From: Aporrectodea caliginosa
Lineage: Eukaryota > Annelida > Clitellata > Crassiclitellata > Lumbricidae
Direction: 5' to 3'
Length of the DNA stretch: 64,000 bases
NCBI GenBank assembly: GCA_020284085.1
Contig: JACEVL010000158.1
Location: 1,326,782 to 1,390,781, forward strand
A program made the position numbers and the translations under genes. Under the pieces are notes generated by a model. The model was given only the letters and a program-made list of their open reading frames with translations, was not told the DNA's origin and made no database searches. Below, in pieces: positions 48,759 to 59,389 of the stretch; the stretch's first letter is position 1; every line of letters begins with the position of its first letter.

Positions 48759-51629
48759 TTATTTTTTAATAATACGAAGCTTATTTAGTAGAAACCTGTG
48801 AATTATGTGTTCAAGTGGAAGATTAGTTTTCTGAGCACCAAATTCAGTGAGTGCTTCTTTATACGAAAGATTACAGTCGAAACAGCATCTGACTCTCAAA
48901 TATCTTGCAAGAAAATATCTTCCAAGAGCATTGTGACATTTGTAGTATTTAGACTTTATACGAAGTGATGAGTCTTCTACCTTAATAATTTTAAAGGAAA
49001 AACGGATTTTCTCAAGCCAGTGCCCAGATGCTGAATCGGTAGTATCCTTAAATTTCTGCATATCGTCATTAAGAGGTGATAAATAGGAAACGAGTGTGTG
49101 ATATCCAAGCAATGACTGTATGTCTCCATCAAAAAAGGAGTCAATCGGTGGTATCACCATAACATTCGCAATTGAAAATTTCTTCAAATCGCTCTGCAGA
49201 TCAGGCTCATATAGAATTTGATCACATAAATGCAATACTTCATCGTATTGACGACACCTGTAAAGGTACAAAGCACGATAGCATTTAGCAGTGTTGCATT
49301 GGATACCAAAGTCTTTGCGAATCACATCATAGAATGATGTCATGTTTTCTAAAGCATATTCCATTAGAATGCCAATTACTGTTTCTTTGACTATTAGAGG
49401 ATTCATATTAGTAGCGCCGGTTTCTGTCAAAAAATCTGTTCTGCGATAAACGATCTGTCTGGTAGCTTTGATATGAGTCTCTGACTTCTTTGAAACAATA
49501 TATTTCCGCTTTATTAACGCATTCAAATATTTATCCAAAGGAAATGCTGAATCTGGTAAATCATGATGCAAATCTAAATGTTTGGATATTCTTTCGGCAG
49601 ATAATACAGTTAAATAATGTGCAAACACCTCTGGTGAAAGACGCAGATCAAGATAAAGCCTCCTGTTGATGTAATTAAGATTATTGTCAGCAATCTTCCT
49701 CTGAAGCACGCACAATCCAACGACTCTTGCGACATCGTCAATGAACAACAAGCAACCTGCATTCAGTGTTTCCTTATCCTCTTGAGAAGTCTTATCTACG
49801 GGAACTGCGGTGCAGAATCGTATTGCTTGTTGGTATTCTGATGTGGCAAAATATAGCGCAGCCTGATAGGCCAAAGCTGCAGGAGCTATGCCATTGGATT
49901 TACAATCGTCATTATTTAAGGCTTTTCTAAGAAACTCTTTTGACATGAGAGATACTAGTTGAAATTCTGATCGGTTATTTGATCCAGATAAACTTTCCAT
50001 GAGATTCTGAGCACGTAGAAATTTAAACAGAGTACTTCGTGCTGTAACAGTTTTCGGAAAGTTATGATACTGAGACCTTATAATTTTAAGTTGCATCGAA
50101 ATTTTGTTGATTAATTCGATCAAAAGACCGCTATCTAAAGAAATCTCTCCACAACTCAAACTATATGCGGTGTTCAAAAGAAACAGTAGATTTTTATAGT
50201 ATGTGAAACATAATACCTTATCCATTGTTGGCAATACTTGGAATCCCTCTTGTGTTCCTATTTTAATGTTTGTTGTATTATAACCCGGTGGTGAACTGCG
50301 GCGCTGTCCTGAACTTGACCTGAATTTTATTACATCACGAAAAATTGTATGAGAATACTTGAATCTTAACGAAAAGAATAAATCCAATGAATCTAATACA
50401 AGCGCATTCCGAACTTCTAAGAAAGGCAGCAAGAATTCCACGAAACGTCTCATTACTTCTGGTGTTCTTTCAAATTTGAAATCTAACCGCATGACTGACA
50501 GTATGTAATTTTCTACGAACCATTGACTAAGCTTCCCAGAATTGCAGAATTCCCTTATTCGTCTTGCAGTCTTCTCAAGCATTGTGGAGCTCGATGGATC
50601 ATGAAATAGATTTGCTTCAGGGATAAAATAGTTCCGAAAGTATTTCCTCTTTAGACAATCTAAGAGCTTTTTCAATAACTCACTGCAGATCGCAATAACA
50701 GAAGATGAACTCCACCATTCGGGTGGCATCTCTTCACAAGTCCACAACATCAGCATTTTTAAATGATACGTACAGAGAACCTCATTTTCCTTTGGACAAT
50801 CCTTTTGTATTAATTCTCTCTTTGCGAAGTATCTCAGCAAATGATAGACAATCTGCTGAGTTTGAGACAAACTCTGAAGTAAAATCACTTCCGCGAATGA
50901 AAATGACAATCTCCACTGGAAAAAATTGTCTATGCAAGAACGATGCTGTGCGTATACAACATGACAACCGTTTTGTACAACATCGGAGATTACATCAATC
51001 GTCGGCCATCCGCATTTTCTTGGTCGAAGAGGCCAATTTTTTGCTTCTAAAGGCCACTGAGGACAAAACAGGCTTTCGACGGTATCAATTCCAATAGAAT
51101 CAGTTTGATATTTATTTGCTGGACCACATACAACAGTTTTCAACCTTTCAGAATCTTCCATAAGTGGAGCCATGTAGATACCTCCACAGGCTGTATAGGC
51201 TGTGGGCCTATAGTTAGATTCGTACCTTTTGTATTTCCAATCATAGTGAATTTCACCCAAAATTCGTAATCGAACAAAACCTGGATAACTGTCGGACGAT
51301 TCAATCTGATAACAATCAATCGTATCTGATAGACCACTCACATCACTTGGCAACACTGGAAAGTAGTCATAGAATGCCAGTTGAGTAGCTTTACACAACA
51401 AGTAATCAAGGTCGCCAATGCATGTATTTAGCGGTCGTATGTAGAATTCCGCAGCGCTGCCAGATAAAATCAAGTATGACACGTCTTGTAGGTCTACAGG
51501 TTTCGAGGTCATATCTAGCCTATGCATGTGATCAGAAACGACAGAAACCGACTTTGGAAGCAATTGACATGTGCTAGTGATGAACCAGGAGGCCAATTCT
51601 TCATTCGATTTACCCGCATAGTCAATCAT
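48759..51629 (-). CDS. Divergent Mab-21-domain cGAS-like nucleotidyltransferase (intact)
   Basis: 956 residues, one exon, ATG at 51629. Diverged from copies 1-3 but collinear throughout. G57-S58 (LSGSAAEFYIRPLNTC), D73 and D75 (IGDLDYLL) and D182 (IDTVESLFCPQWP) preserve the putative catalytic GS and three acids. WRLSFSFAEVILLQSL, TYHLKMLMLWTCEE and NYFIPEANLF are the C-lobe hallmarks. The 550-residue C-terminal extension is retained, with AALYFATSEYQQAIRFC and ALYLYRCRQYDEVLHLC aligning with the TPR-like helices of copy 3, plus NVMVIPPIDSFFDGDIQSLLG. Conservation of the triad at this divergence suggests selection for activity. Activity, ligand and product are inferred from the cGLR family only. 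Confidence 0.85.
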   Translation of the reverse strand: MIDYAGKSNEELASWFITSTCQLLPKSVSVVSDHMHRLDMTSKPVDLQDVSYLILSGSAAEFYIRPLNTCIGDLDYLLCKATQLAFYDYFPVLPSDVSGLSDTIDCYQIESSDSYPGFVRLRILGEIHYDWKYKRYESNYRPTAYTACGGIYMAPLMEDSERLKTVVCGPANKYQTDSIGIDTVESLFCPQWPLEAKNWPLRPRKCGWPTIDVISDVVQNGCHVVYAQHRSCIDNFFQWRLSFSFAEVILLQSLSQTQQIVYHLLRYFAKRELIQKDCPKENEVLCTYHLKMLMLWTCEEMPPEWWSSSSVIAICSELLKKLLDCLKRKYFRNYFIPEANLFHDPSSSTMLEKTARRIREFCNSGKLSQWFVENYILSVMRLDFKFERTPEVMRRFVEFLLPFLEVRNALVLDSLDLFFSLRFKYSHTIFRDVIKFRSSSGQRRSSPPGYNTTNIKIGTQEGFQVLPTMDKVLCFTYYKNLLFLLNTAYSLSCGEISLDSGLLIELINKISMQLKIIRSQYHNFPKTVTARSTLFKFLRAQNLMESLSGSNNRSEFQLVSLMSKEFLRKALNNDDCKSNGIAPAALAYQAALYFATSEYQQAIRFCTAVPVDKTSQEDKETLNAGCLLFIDDVARVVGLCVLQRKIADNNLNYINRRLYLDLRLSPEVFAHYLTVLSAERISKHLDLHHDLPDSAFPLDKYLNALIKRKYIVSKKSETHIKATRQIVYRRTDFLTETGATNMNPLIVKETVIGILMEYALENMTSFYDVIRKDFGIQCNTAKCYRALYLYRCRQYDEVLHLCDQILYEPDLQSDLKKFSIANVMVIPPIDSFFDGDIQSLLGYHTLVSYLSPLNDDMQKFKDTTDSASGHWLEKIRFSFKIIKVEDSSLRIKSKYYKCHNALGRYFLARYLRVRCCFDCNLSYKEALTEFGAQKTNLPLEHIIHRFLLNKLRIIKK

Positions 51630-51659
51630 CTTAAATAAAAAATATTTATTTCCATACTA

Positions 51660-51875
51660 CATTATCATAATCATAATAATCATAGTAACCATCATCATAG
51701 TCATCATCATAGTCGTCATCATAATCTCGGTAATCATCAAAATCATCTTCTTATTCTTCTTCTTCTTCACCAGTAACATTACCATTAATACAATCAGCAT
51801 AATCATCAACTTCATTATTGTTATCATCATCATCATCATAACAGTCATCGTAGTCATATTCATCATAATGATTAT
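51660..51875. repeat. ATC/ATA trinucleotide microsatellite
   Basis: Imperfect CAT/CATAAT repeat just upstream of the divergent Mab-21 gene; the Met-rich minus-strand frame here is an artefact. Confidence 0.9.
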
Positions 51876-51960
51876 TGTATTGTATTGTATTGTATCTAAT
51901 GATTTATATAGCGCCTCTCTCAGAATATCTATTCAGAAGCGCTCTCAGCACGAAAACCCA

Positions 51961-53858
51961 GGTGTAGCGATTTCAGCTTACCCCCCATTCACCTTACCCC
52001 CCGGTAATTTGAAATCGCGCTCAGATTACCGGGGGGTAGGATGAAATCGATTTCAAGTTACCCCTGGGGGTAGCTTGAAGGCGATTTCATCCTACCCTCT
52101 ACGATTTCAGATTACCCCCTCAAAACATTCATTTATTTATGTTTATTTAGATAATTATTTCATGCATAGACACAAATTAACTGTCTACTATTTTCTTTAG
52201 ATACCCACTAGCCATGAATGCTTGTAATATAATTCATGTGAATTATATTACAACCTGTTGTGCTCTCGTGAAATGGGGCATCTGACATGCATATCGTAGT
52301 TGTCTGATATGAGTGGTTTAATACAATTAACATTTCTGTGACTTTTTAAATTTTTTTAAGACATTGAGACTAGCTTTCAACCGTGTATGTTTCGCGTGTT
52401 TCATTAAATAAAAGTAGGGGAAGGGCTTCTATTATGGTCCCCCTAAGGGAAAACCCGATTTTCTCCGACTTCCTATATATAGGCCTAAGCCTAAGTAAAA
52501 ATTTATTACCACTTTATATAGATTGAGTTTAAGAATTATTGTGACATGTGAAAGATGTCTTAGTTGCTTTGCCAATTGGCAAGAATTTAAAAAAAATTAA
52601 AAAGTGGTCCATATTACACACATAGTTGTGCAGAACGGACTACTATTCGGGAGTTTAGAAAGTACTGGAAGAAACCTAAAACATTGACCTAGTTCGGCTA
52701 ACTATAGGCCTATAACATCGAAATGACAAAGGCCTACTTGAACCACAAAGAAAAGAAACTGCAGCACTGTAGCTATTGAAATATAAAAATAAATTAAAAA
52801 ATCGGGCACTGAAAACAGCACAATAGATTAAATACAATTAAATACATGAATAAAAATTGAAATGCAATTATCAATTAATTGCAATCAATTAATATGAACT
52901 CAAATATTGAAACGTTTACATTTCAATGGATTAATTACTTATAGGCCTAACAAATGTAAGAGTACTTGTAATAGTCTACTTAATTACTTGTAATAACAAT
53001 CAATGAGAGTAGGCTCTAGTAAGAAAATGAAATGCCCATAAAAATAGTAGGGCCTAAGAAACATCTGGGCTACTTATAAAAACGTTCACATTTGGCCTTA
53101 GACTTCAATAATCTTTAGGTAGACTACTAAGTTTTTGTTTGAACATTTTATTTACAAATACGTAGATGCCAGTCATGGTACGTATTACACGGAGTTCCGC
53201 GACAACTCGTCTACAGACTTTTCGTCTACGACACTTCGTCTACAGATACTTCGTCTACCGACATTTCGTCTACAAAGTTATTTGATATTGTCACTTTAAA
53301 ATGGAAGCTGGATTGATGAAAAAACTGTGTCCCGAAATGGAAGTGGGATTGATGAAAACATTCCTGTGTTGAAATAGAATCTGGATTGATCGAAATAATT
53401 TTCCCTGTAAAAGAAGCTGGATACCAAGCTCGATGCATGGATGAAACTAAGTTTCCATTCAATAGCAGCTGGATTGATGAAAATAATCTTTTCAGTAATT
53501 AGAAGCTGGATTCCTGAATATATATATAGCACGTTTTAGCAAAACTATAAGAAAGCGGCCTCTGTTGATTAGCCCTAATGGATACAGATAGGCCTACACT
53601 TGTAGACGTCTGTATACGAAGTGTCGGTAGACGAATTGTCGTGACACCATTACACGGGGGTCCAAATTAAAAGTCCTTCCTCCATCATTAGTTGTAAACA
53701 TAAGAATTTATCATTTGTGATAAATCAGAGAGGGGGTAATGTGAACAGGGCGGGGGTAATCTGAAATCGATTTCATATTACCCCCGGGGTAATATGAAAT
53801 CGATTTCAGATTACCGGGGGGTAACTTGAAATGAGGGGTAGCTTGAAGTCTTTACACC
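51961..53858. mobile_element. TIR DNA transposon with ATCGAT palindromes, 1.9 kb
   Basis: Starts GGTGTAGCGATTTCAGCTTA and ends CTTGAAGTCTTTACACC; the subterminal TTACCCCCCGGTAAT-type blocks are inverted copies. The 14-bp perfect palindrome TGAAATCGATTTCA occurs at 52042, 53762 and 53794. The host LINE provides the empty site (compare 26200-26215). No transposase frame. The interior is AT-rich and contains a nested element. Confidence 0.75.
53193..53648. mobile_element. Nested TIR element with 9-bp target duplication
   Basis: Direct ATTACACGG at 53184-53192 and 53649-53657 flanks 456 bp whose ends are inverted (CGACAACTCGTCTAC left, complement of CGACAATTCGTCTAC right). CGTCTAC is repeated near both ends. 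The interior has four or more diverged GCTGGATTGATGAAA units. A 9-bp duplication suggests a Mutator-like element. Confidence 0.75.
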
Positions 53859-54775
53859 GGAGGAAAAGAAACGTCTTTAAAGAACGAGAGACCAAAGAGG
53901 AAAAACTAGTCATTAGTTTAGCCCTTAATGAGGGGGAAGGTTATTCCAAGTAGAGGGACCAACCACAGCAAATGCCCGGCGTTGAGCCAAGGCAGTCCTA
54001 GTCCTAGGAACAAAAAGATCTAGCCAATCAGAAGAGCGCAAGGAACGAGATGAGGTCGCAGATAACGGCTTTCGCATATAGTCAGAAAGATACTTTGGGG
54101 CACTGCTCAGCTGCGCCTTTGAGACTAGAAAGAGGATCTTATAATGGATGCGCGCAGTGATAGGAAGCCAGTGCAAGACATCAAGCATATATGTAGAGAT
54201 ATGCGAAAAGCGAGGGAGTCGGGCAATGAGCCTAGCTGAAGCATTTAAGACCGATAAACGCATGTGCTATGGTGGTAAAGACAGAGGGAGAGACCGATCG
54301 TCTGATGGCTCTGAGACGCCTCAGTTGAAAGAAGCAAGAGCGAGTCAGGTTAGATATGTGCTCCGTGAATGTGAGGGAGGAGTCAAGCGTGACACCCAGG
54401 TCACGGTCACTAGAAGAGTATGTGTAGGCAGGGAATTTCTCAGTTAGCAAATGAAAGTCAAGTTTGGAAAGCTGTTGTCTAGTCCCATTGATTATCGTCA
54501 AACAACACATTCATTATCATCATTATCAACAGCAGAAGCTGCAATTCGCATTCTTTACTCGCATTTCTACAAATGCGATTTCATCTAACCATCTATCAGC
54601 TGGCTATCTGAAGCTTCTGACCAGTTATGGGCACTAATTATTTTTTTAGTTAAACTATAACTATTTTTCAACTAAGATAAAAAAAAGTTTAACTGAAAGT
54701 TGGCAACTCATTTTGTAAATAAGTTAACTAAACTAAAAATATTGTTGCGAATTTGGGTTTTCGGTGCCACGGGTG

Positions 54776-55070
54776 CCAGGGATGCCGCGCGCCTGCTACG
54801 CCTTCGCCGCGCCTGCCTCGCGGCCGTGACGTCACGCCTGTCACGTCGCCGCGCCTGGTCGCCGCGCTTGCCTCGCCTACTTGCCGCGCGGCCGCCGCGG
54901 TTGCCTCGCCTGTGCCGCGCCTGGACGCTGCGCGGCCGCCGCGCCTGCCTCGCCTACGCCGCGGTTGCCGCGCCTACACGCCGCGCGGCCGCCGCGCTTG
55001 CCTCGCCTATGCCGCGCCTGGCCGCGCTTGCCTCGCCTAGGCCGCGCTTGTCACGCCTACGCCCCGTGTC
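54776..55070 (+). repeat. GC-rich GCCGCGCCTGCCTCGCC minisatellite
   Basis: Imperfect tandem units of about 17-30 bp in the upstream part of the solo LTR; strongly GC-rich against an AT-rich background. Confidence 0.85.
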
Positions 55071-55130
55071 TGCCTCACGCTGCAGATTCCCCTATATAAA
55101 GGAGAGCACAGAGTCAGTCGAGAGTGAGAG

Positions 55131-55202
55131 ATCCTAAGTGGCCGAGTGGGTTGGTGCCAGCTCGTCACCCCGGCGGCCCGGGTTCGATTCCGGGTCGGTC
55201 GG
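55131..55202 (+). other. tRNA-like Pol III promoter module
   Basis: A box TGGCCGAGTGGG (55139-55150) and B box GGTTCGATTCC (55181-55191) at normal spacing, with a near-complete T-arm (one mismatch). The A box has the TGGCNNAGTGG form of Leu/Ser tRNAs. It lies about 35 bp downstream of the TATA box of the solo LTR. No acceptor stem is evident, so it is not a functional tRNA gene. Confidence 0.6.
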
Positions 55203-56017
55203 TTTATCAGAGATTAATTTCTCGGATCTTTACTGCGGGTGGCTCGGTCGCAATTTAAACGTGGAGTACGAGGTTGCTTTCTGCCTCCGACACTAATCAT
55301 CTTCGATATGAAAGTGTCGTTAAGCCGAAACAATTTTTTTCAGTCGAGAGTGAGTTCCGGAGAGGCACACGTCTTGAATCTCGGCCTCGAGCCATTGAAT
55401 CGGTCTGGAGATTCGACTGCTGCTCTACTGTCGCCGAGAAGGGCCAGTCGCTGTTCCAGTCAATCGGGAAGGGAAGCTGGAGAGCAACCGGAAGGCCGCA
55501 GAGTCCGTCGTCGCAGTCTACGCCTTCTTCGCCTTCTTCGTCGCGGCCAAGTGTCTGCGGCGTCCGTCGTCGTCAGTCTACGCCTTCTTCGCCGCGGCGT
55601 CATCTGTGCCTCAGACGCGGCCGAGACCGTGTCCAGGGACTTCGAACTGCGTGTCACGCCTGGGCTTCGAACTCTGAACAGTCTGCTGAAGAAACTGTCG
55701 ATAGGACCGAGAGGGACGGTGGCTGATGCCAAGAGGAAATGAACAATCAACGTTGAAGCTGTAATTGAGTTTTCAGTTCTATTTGATGAATAAAGAAGAT
55801 TTGTTGAACACTTCGTCTCTTGCAGACCGCAAGGGCCTTACCTAGGCAGACATCCTTACACTCGACGGCCGTGTCCCGCCACAATATTTAGTGAAACATT
55901 TTCCAACTTTTAAGAAAACTTGTTCACAAACATTTTCACAAAAACAGCGGTTATGCAGAGCGTCAATGACAATTTCACTTTTAAACTATGCAATGACATT
56001 GTGTACTAGACTAATTA

Positions 56018-57216
56018 TACAGGGTGGGCCAGCATAAATGAACCGACTTTGCATGCATATAACTACGTCAAATTTGTTACGTTATACTTAATGCGTGAAA
56101 TTAAAGATATTTCATTCTAGTATTAAGATTCAAACACATTTGTTAGTGTAGCTTTAGCCTACATGATGCAGATTGTAACATAACAACAGTCATCGTTTTG
56201 CAGTAACTAGCTAATAAAAAATTCATGACAATTTTTGCAGTAACTGCACACACAAAATTAAACCATATAGCCAGAAATTTGTACTGCAAAGCAAAATTAA
56301 TTATTAATTAGGAGATAGGCTGTGGCCATCTTTTCTAATCAAATGAATATTCAATATCTCCACCACGTGCTGCAACAGGGACACACGAGCAATGTGTGCG
56401 CGCTGTGCGTACCGATTTGCGTCGTTTATGACGTGAAGTTCCTGTTTTATTAATTTTCCGTATCAAACGATTCAACGTATTTTTTATTCTATCCTCTGTT
56501 AGGAAACTCTTTAATAATTTGAAACGCATCAAATCCCATATCAGTTCGCAAAATTCTGATCAAAACGTGATCATCGTCTGACGTATGTCAACGGCGCCAT
56601 ATTTCGTCACTAGTGACCACAAAATAGAGGGTTTACGTTGAATTGAGCGAGCACATTTCGCCGACCTTCATCTCAGCGACCTCAATTCGCCGCCGCGAAA
56701 CACAGCGCCTACACAATTCGCCGCCGCGAAACACAGCGCCTACACAATTCGCCGCCATTCATTTAAGCGACTCTTATGATAACAATGTAAAAGTTTATTT
56801 TAATGATAAAACTTTCAAACATTCATTTCAGCGACTCTTATGATAACAATGTCAAAGTTTATTTTATTGCGGCAGCAATCAATCAACTTTTTGAAGCAGC
56901 GCTGAAATGAATGGCGGCGAATTGTGTAGGCGCTGTGTTTCGCGGCGGCGATTTGTGTAGGCGCTGTTTTTTGCGGCGGCGAATTGAGGTCGCTGAGATG
57001 AAGGTCGGCGAAATGTGCGCGCTCAATTCAACGGATACCAAAATAGAGTAGCTAGCGCTGTTCCAAACATTTCCTTAAATTTTAAACTAGAACCAGTTCG
57101 ACTTTTTCAAGGCTAATAGCCTACTAGAGTGAAATATCTTTAATTTCACGCATCAATTATAAATAACTTACAAAAATTGGCGGAGTTATATGCATGCAAA
57201 GTTGGTTCATTTATGC
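56018..57216. mobile_element. TIR transposon, Tc1/mariner-like ends
   Basis: Left end TACAGGGTGGGCCAGC then AGCATAAATGAACC; right end complement of AGCATAAATGAACC. Inverted similarity extends about 90 bp (GCATGCATATAACT, GCGTGAAATTAAAGATATTTCA). The outermost 13 bases are missing at the right. No transposase. Interrupted by the element at 56630. Confidence 0.7.
56630..57039. mobile_element. Foldback Mutator-like MITE with long TIRs
   Basis: AAAATAGAG is directly repeated at 56621-56629 and 57040-57048 (9-bp target duplication). The ends are inverted repeats of about 135 bp with few mismatches (GTTGAATTGAGCG, ATTTCGCCGACCTTCATC). Each arm carries two copies of a roughly 31-bp unit containing GCGAAACACAGCGCC. 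Confidence 0.85.
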
Positions 57217-57306
57217 TAAACTATTTTATTTTAGCTAAACTTCTGCCATAGCTAAAAATTTAAGTTAAACTAAAAGTTTGCAACTTTTAAGTTAACTTTT
57301 GCCCAT

Positions 57307-59389
57307 CGTCATTACTGATAATTAAATTAATTAAATATACAATTACCAACACAGGTAATTTAACCTGGGCTGAAGATACCGGTTTCAACAAAAAAGAGAA
57401 CGCTGCTTTTCCGGGACTATTCAATATATCACGTGCCTACTGATAGCGACCTCTGATCACAGGACAGATGCTCATCTATTAATGGATGCCGAGATCATAC
57501 TAAAAATTATGGACATTGTTTATTCTTCCTGTAAAAAGTGGGGTACGGTAATTTATTATAAAAATGTTGGAGAACGGTTTCCTTCGCATCGGAAAATTAA
57601 AGCCAGCCTAAATAAGAACCTTTAATTTCTGCCTTGTCTTTTTATGTGTGTTCGCTGAAGGCAGAATGTGCCTGTCTGAGACGAAGTTCGCTGCAATGGA
57701 ACTTCAGTAGGCCTAAGGCCATAATGATTGATATAAAGTAATACGGTAAAGTGACAAATAGCCTAGGCAGTTGGCCATACTGAGCTCACCTCAGGAAACT
57801 CGAATATACCATTCACTGTTCATATTGACTTTATTTGCAGTCGATCAAGAGATGCTGTTACCTTACACCTTGTTGTGTGATTAGTTATTATTTACGAGTT
57901 AAAAGACCAGCGTATCCGATTGTCCTAATTTCACTCTGATCACAGTGACTATGATGACTTACGATGCTTACGATGAGATTTTTTGTTTTGCTTTGGAGTT
58001 ATTCAGAATACACAAATACCAATGCATTACATAATTTAATGTTTTGTTATTTCTTTTTTATTGATCACCATAATACTATCACGTACAAACACAATTTAGA
58101 CATTCGTGTGCAGTGGCGTCAATAGGCAGACACAAAGGAACATATTAAGGTTCTGCTAACAAGGTCACCCTAGTTTCATCAACCATTAATCTAACAGCAT
58201 ATTTGTTTGGTTACATCATCAATCAATCTATCAATCAATCAATCATTTATTTCTGTAACCAACAGAAGAGAAAAACGACAAGTGAAACAATAAGGCAACG
58301 GTTTGACATGAACTGGCTACACGGAGCCCAGAAAGGATCATAGATCCCGCTAAATAGGGACACCTAAACATGTAAAAAGATGCAGATTGGAAAAGAAAGA
58401 CAGCCAATAGATACTTAGAGTGGAGTAAGCCTTGGGCTCATGCAACAAATAATCCTTGTTATGATGTCCATCGTTTTCTTACAGTAGTAAAAGACTTCAA
58501 ATAACGAATACAACGTTAACTTAACATTAGCTAAGCACAGGCTTGTAAGGTGTACCGTTGAAAGGACTACATATGTTCTTTAATTTGGTTCATTTATCTC
58601 TTTTGATCGGCCATTTCGGAAAATGACTGCCAATCACGTTTAGATAAGTGTTTGTAGTTAGTTCTGTTGGAATATTTGCCCCTAAATATACATGTACGTT
58701 TAGACACCAAGGTCACGATTCTAAGTGAACTACAAGCTGAGATAATGAGAAGCCTCTATTTCGGTCGGAATTTTTGGAAAATGGCCGACATTGAGGCCAG
58801 AGAGAAAACCTGTGATGGCCATATAGCTAAAATTTGTGCTCAGGGTATGTTGTGACTTTGTACCAAATTTCATGCTTCTATCATAAAGTGAGCAATTTGT
58901 ACACCACACTGTTTAGTTAATTGAGAATTGAAAGGACTTTGTGTGGTTTTTAATTTGGTTCATTGATAACTCAAAACTTAGGCTAAAATAATGAACCAGG
59001 AGTAACACTCTTTCATGTGGTAAAATACAGCCGCAGAATCTGGCCAATTTTTCACTGGTGTAATTGGCCGAGACGCCCGAGAGGCTTGGATCTGTGGGCT
59101 TTGACAAAAAAAATTACGTTTCCACTTTTGCACGACGCTTGACAACAATTCACGTAGAATCCTATGCTTCCATGAGCGAAGGCAACTACAGTATAAGCCA
59201 TTCAGACTTTGATGCTGACCGATTGGCTTAGAGAAACTCGGAAAGAAACAGAACCTCCTATGTCGATAAAGTTTTCTTGAGAAGGCACTCGGAATGGTCT
59301 AGTCTAGAAGTTTAACATCTGCAAAAAATTCATAAGCATTTCCATGGAAGAAGTCCGAGTCCAGTCAAGAGAATGTCGCGATCGGATTT
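57307..59389. other. No gene recognised
   Basis: About 2 kb of AT-rich DNA. A TCAA repeat near 58222-58246 may be the tail of a minus-strand LINE remnant. TTGAAAGGACT...TTTAATTTGGTTCAT occurs twice (58557 and 58928), suggesting a diverged direct repeat. Small frames are unsupported. Confidence 0.4.

Larger units (their letters stand above)
51885..54530 (-). mobile_element. L2/CR1-like LINE fragment split by a DNA transposon
   Basis: The 3' tail (51885-51960, TTTATATAGCGCCTCTCTC) and the coding part (53859-54530) are continuous in the related copy at 26130-26445 but separated here by 1.9 kb. Coding frames 54232-54510 (DRDLGVTLDSSLTFTEHI, RSCFFQLRRLRAIRR) and 53925-54263 (ASARLIARLPRF, LDVLHWLPITARIHYK, AFAVVGPSTWNNLP) are the RT thumb and C-terminus, offset by a frameshift. 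The 5' part is missing. Confidence 0.8.
54743..55883 (+). repeat. Solo LTR (or LTR-like element) with Pol II and Pol III-type signals
   Basis: 1,141 bp from TGTTGCGAATTTGGG to CCCGCCACA, flanked by ATAT (54739-54742, 55884-55887). It contains CTATATAAAGG (55092-55102), an AATAAAG signal near 55790 and a tRNA-like block. Ends and 4-bp duplication resemble the two LTR elements at 407 and 4136. Frames at 54700-55742 are Arg/Ala/Ser-rich products of GC-rich repeats and not credible genes. Confidence 0.6.
54627..57306. mobile_element. Outer foldback-like element hosting other insertions (tentative)
   Basis: ATGGGCA at 54627 and its complement at 57300-57306 border AT-rich arms rich in AGTTAAACT-type repeats in inverted arrangement (54650-54740 and 57220-57298). 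Between them lie a solo LTR and a TIR element. Arm similarity is loose. Confidence 0.4.

Noticed and set aside
51657..51866. Met/Ile-rich minus-strand frame
   Set aside because: Translation of the ATC/ATA microsatellite.
54700..55742. Arg/Ala/Ser-rich frames
   Set aside because: Products of GC-rich tandem repeats within an LTR-like sequence; several frames are open on both strands.
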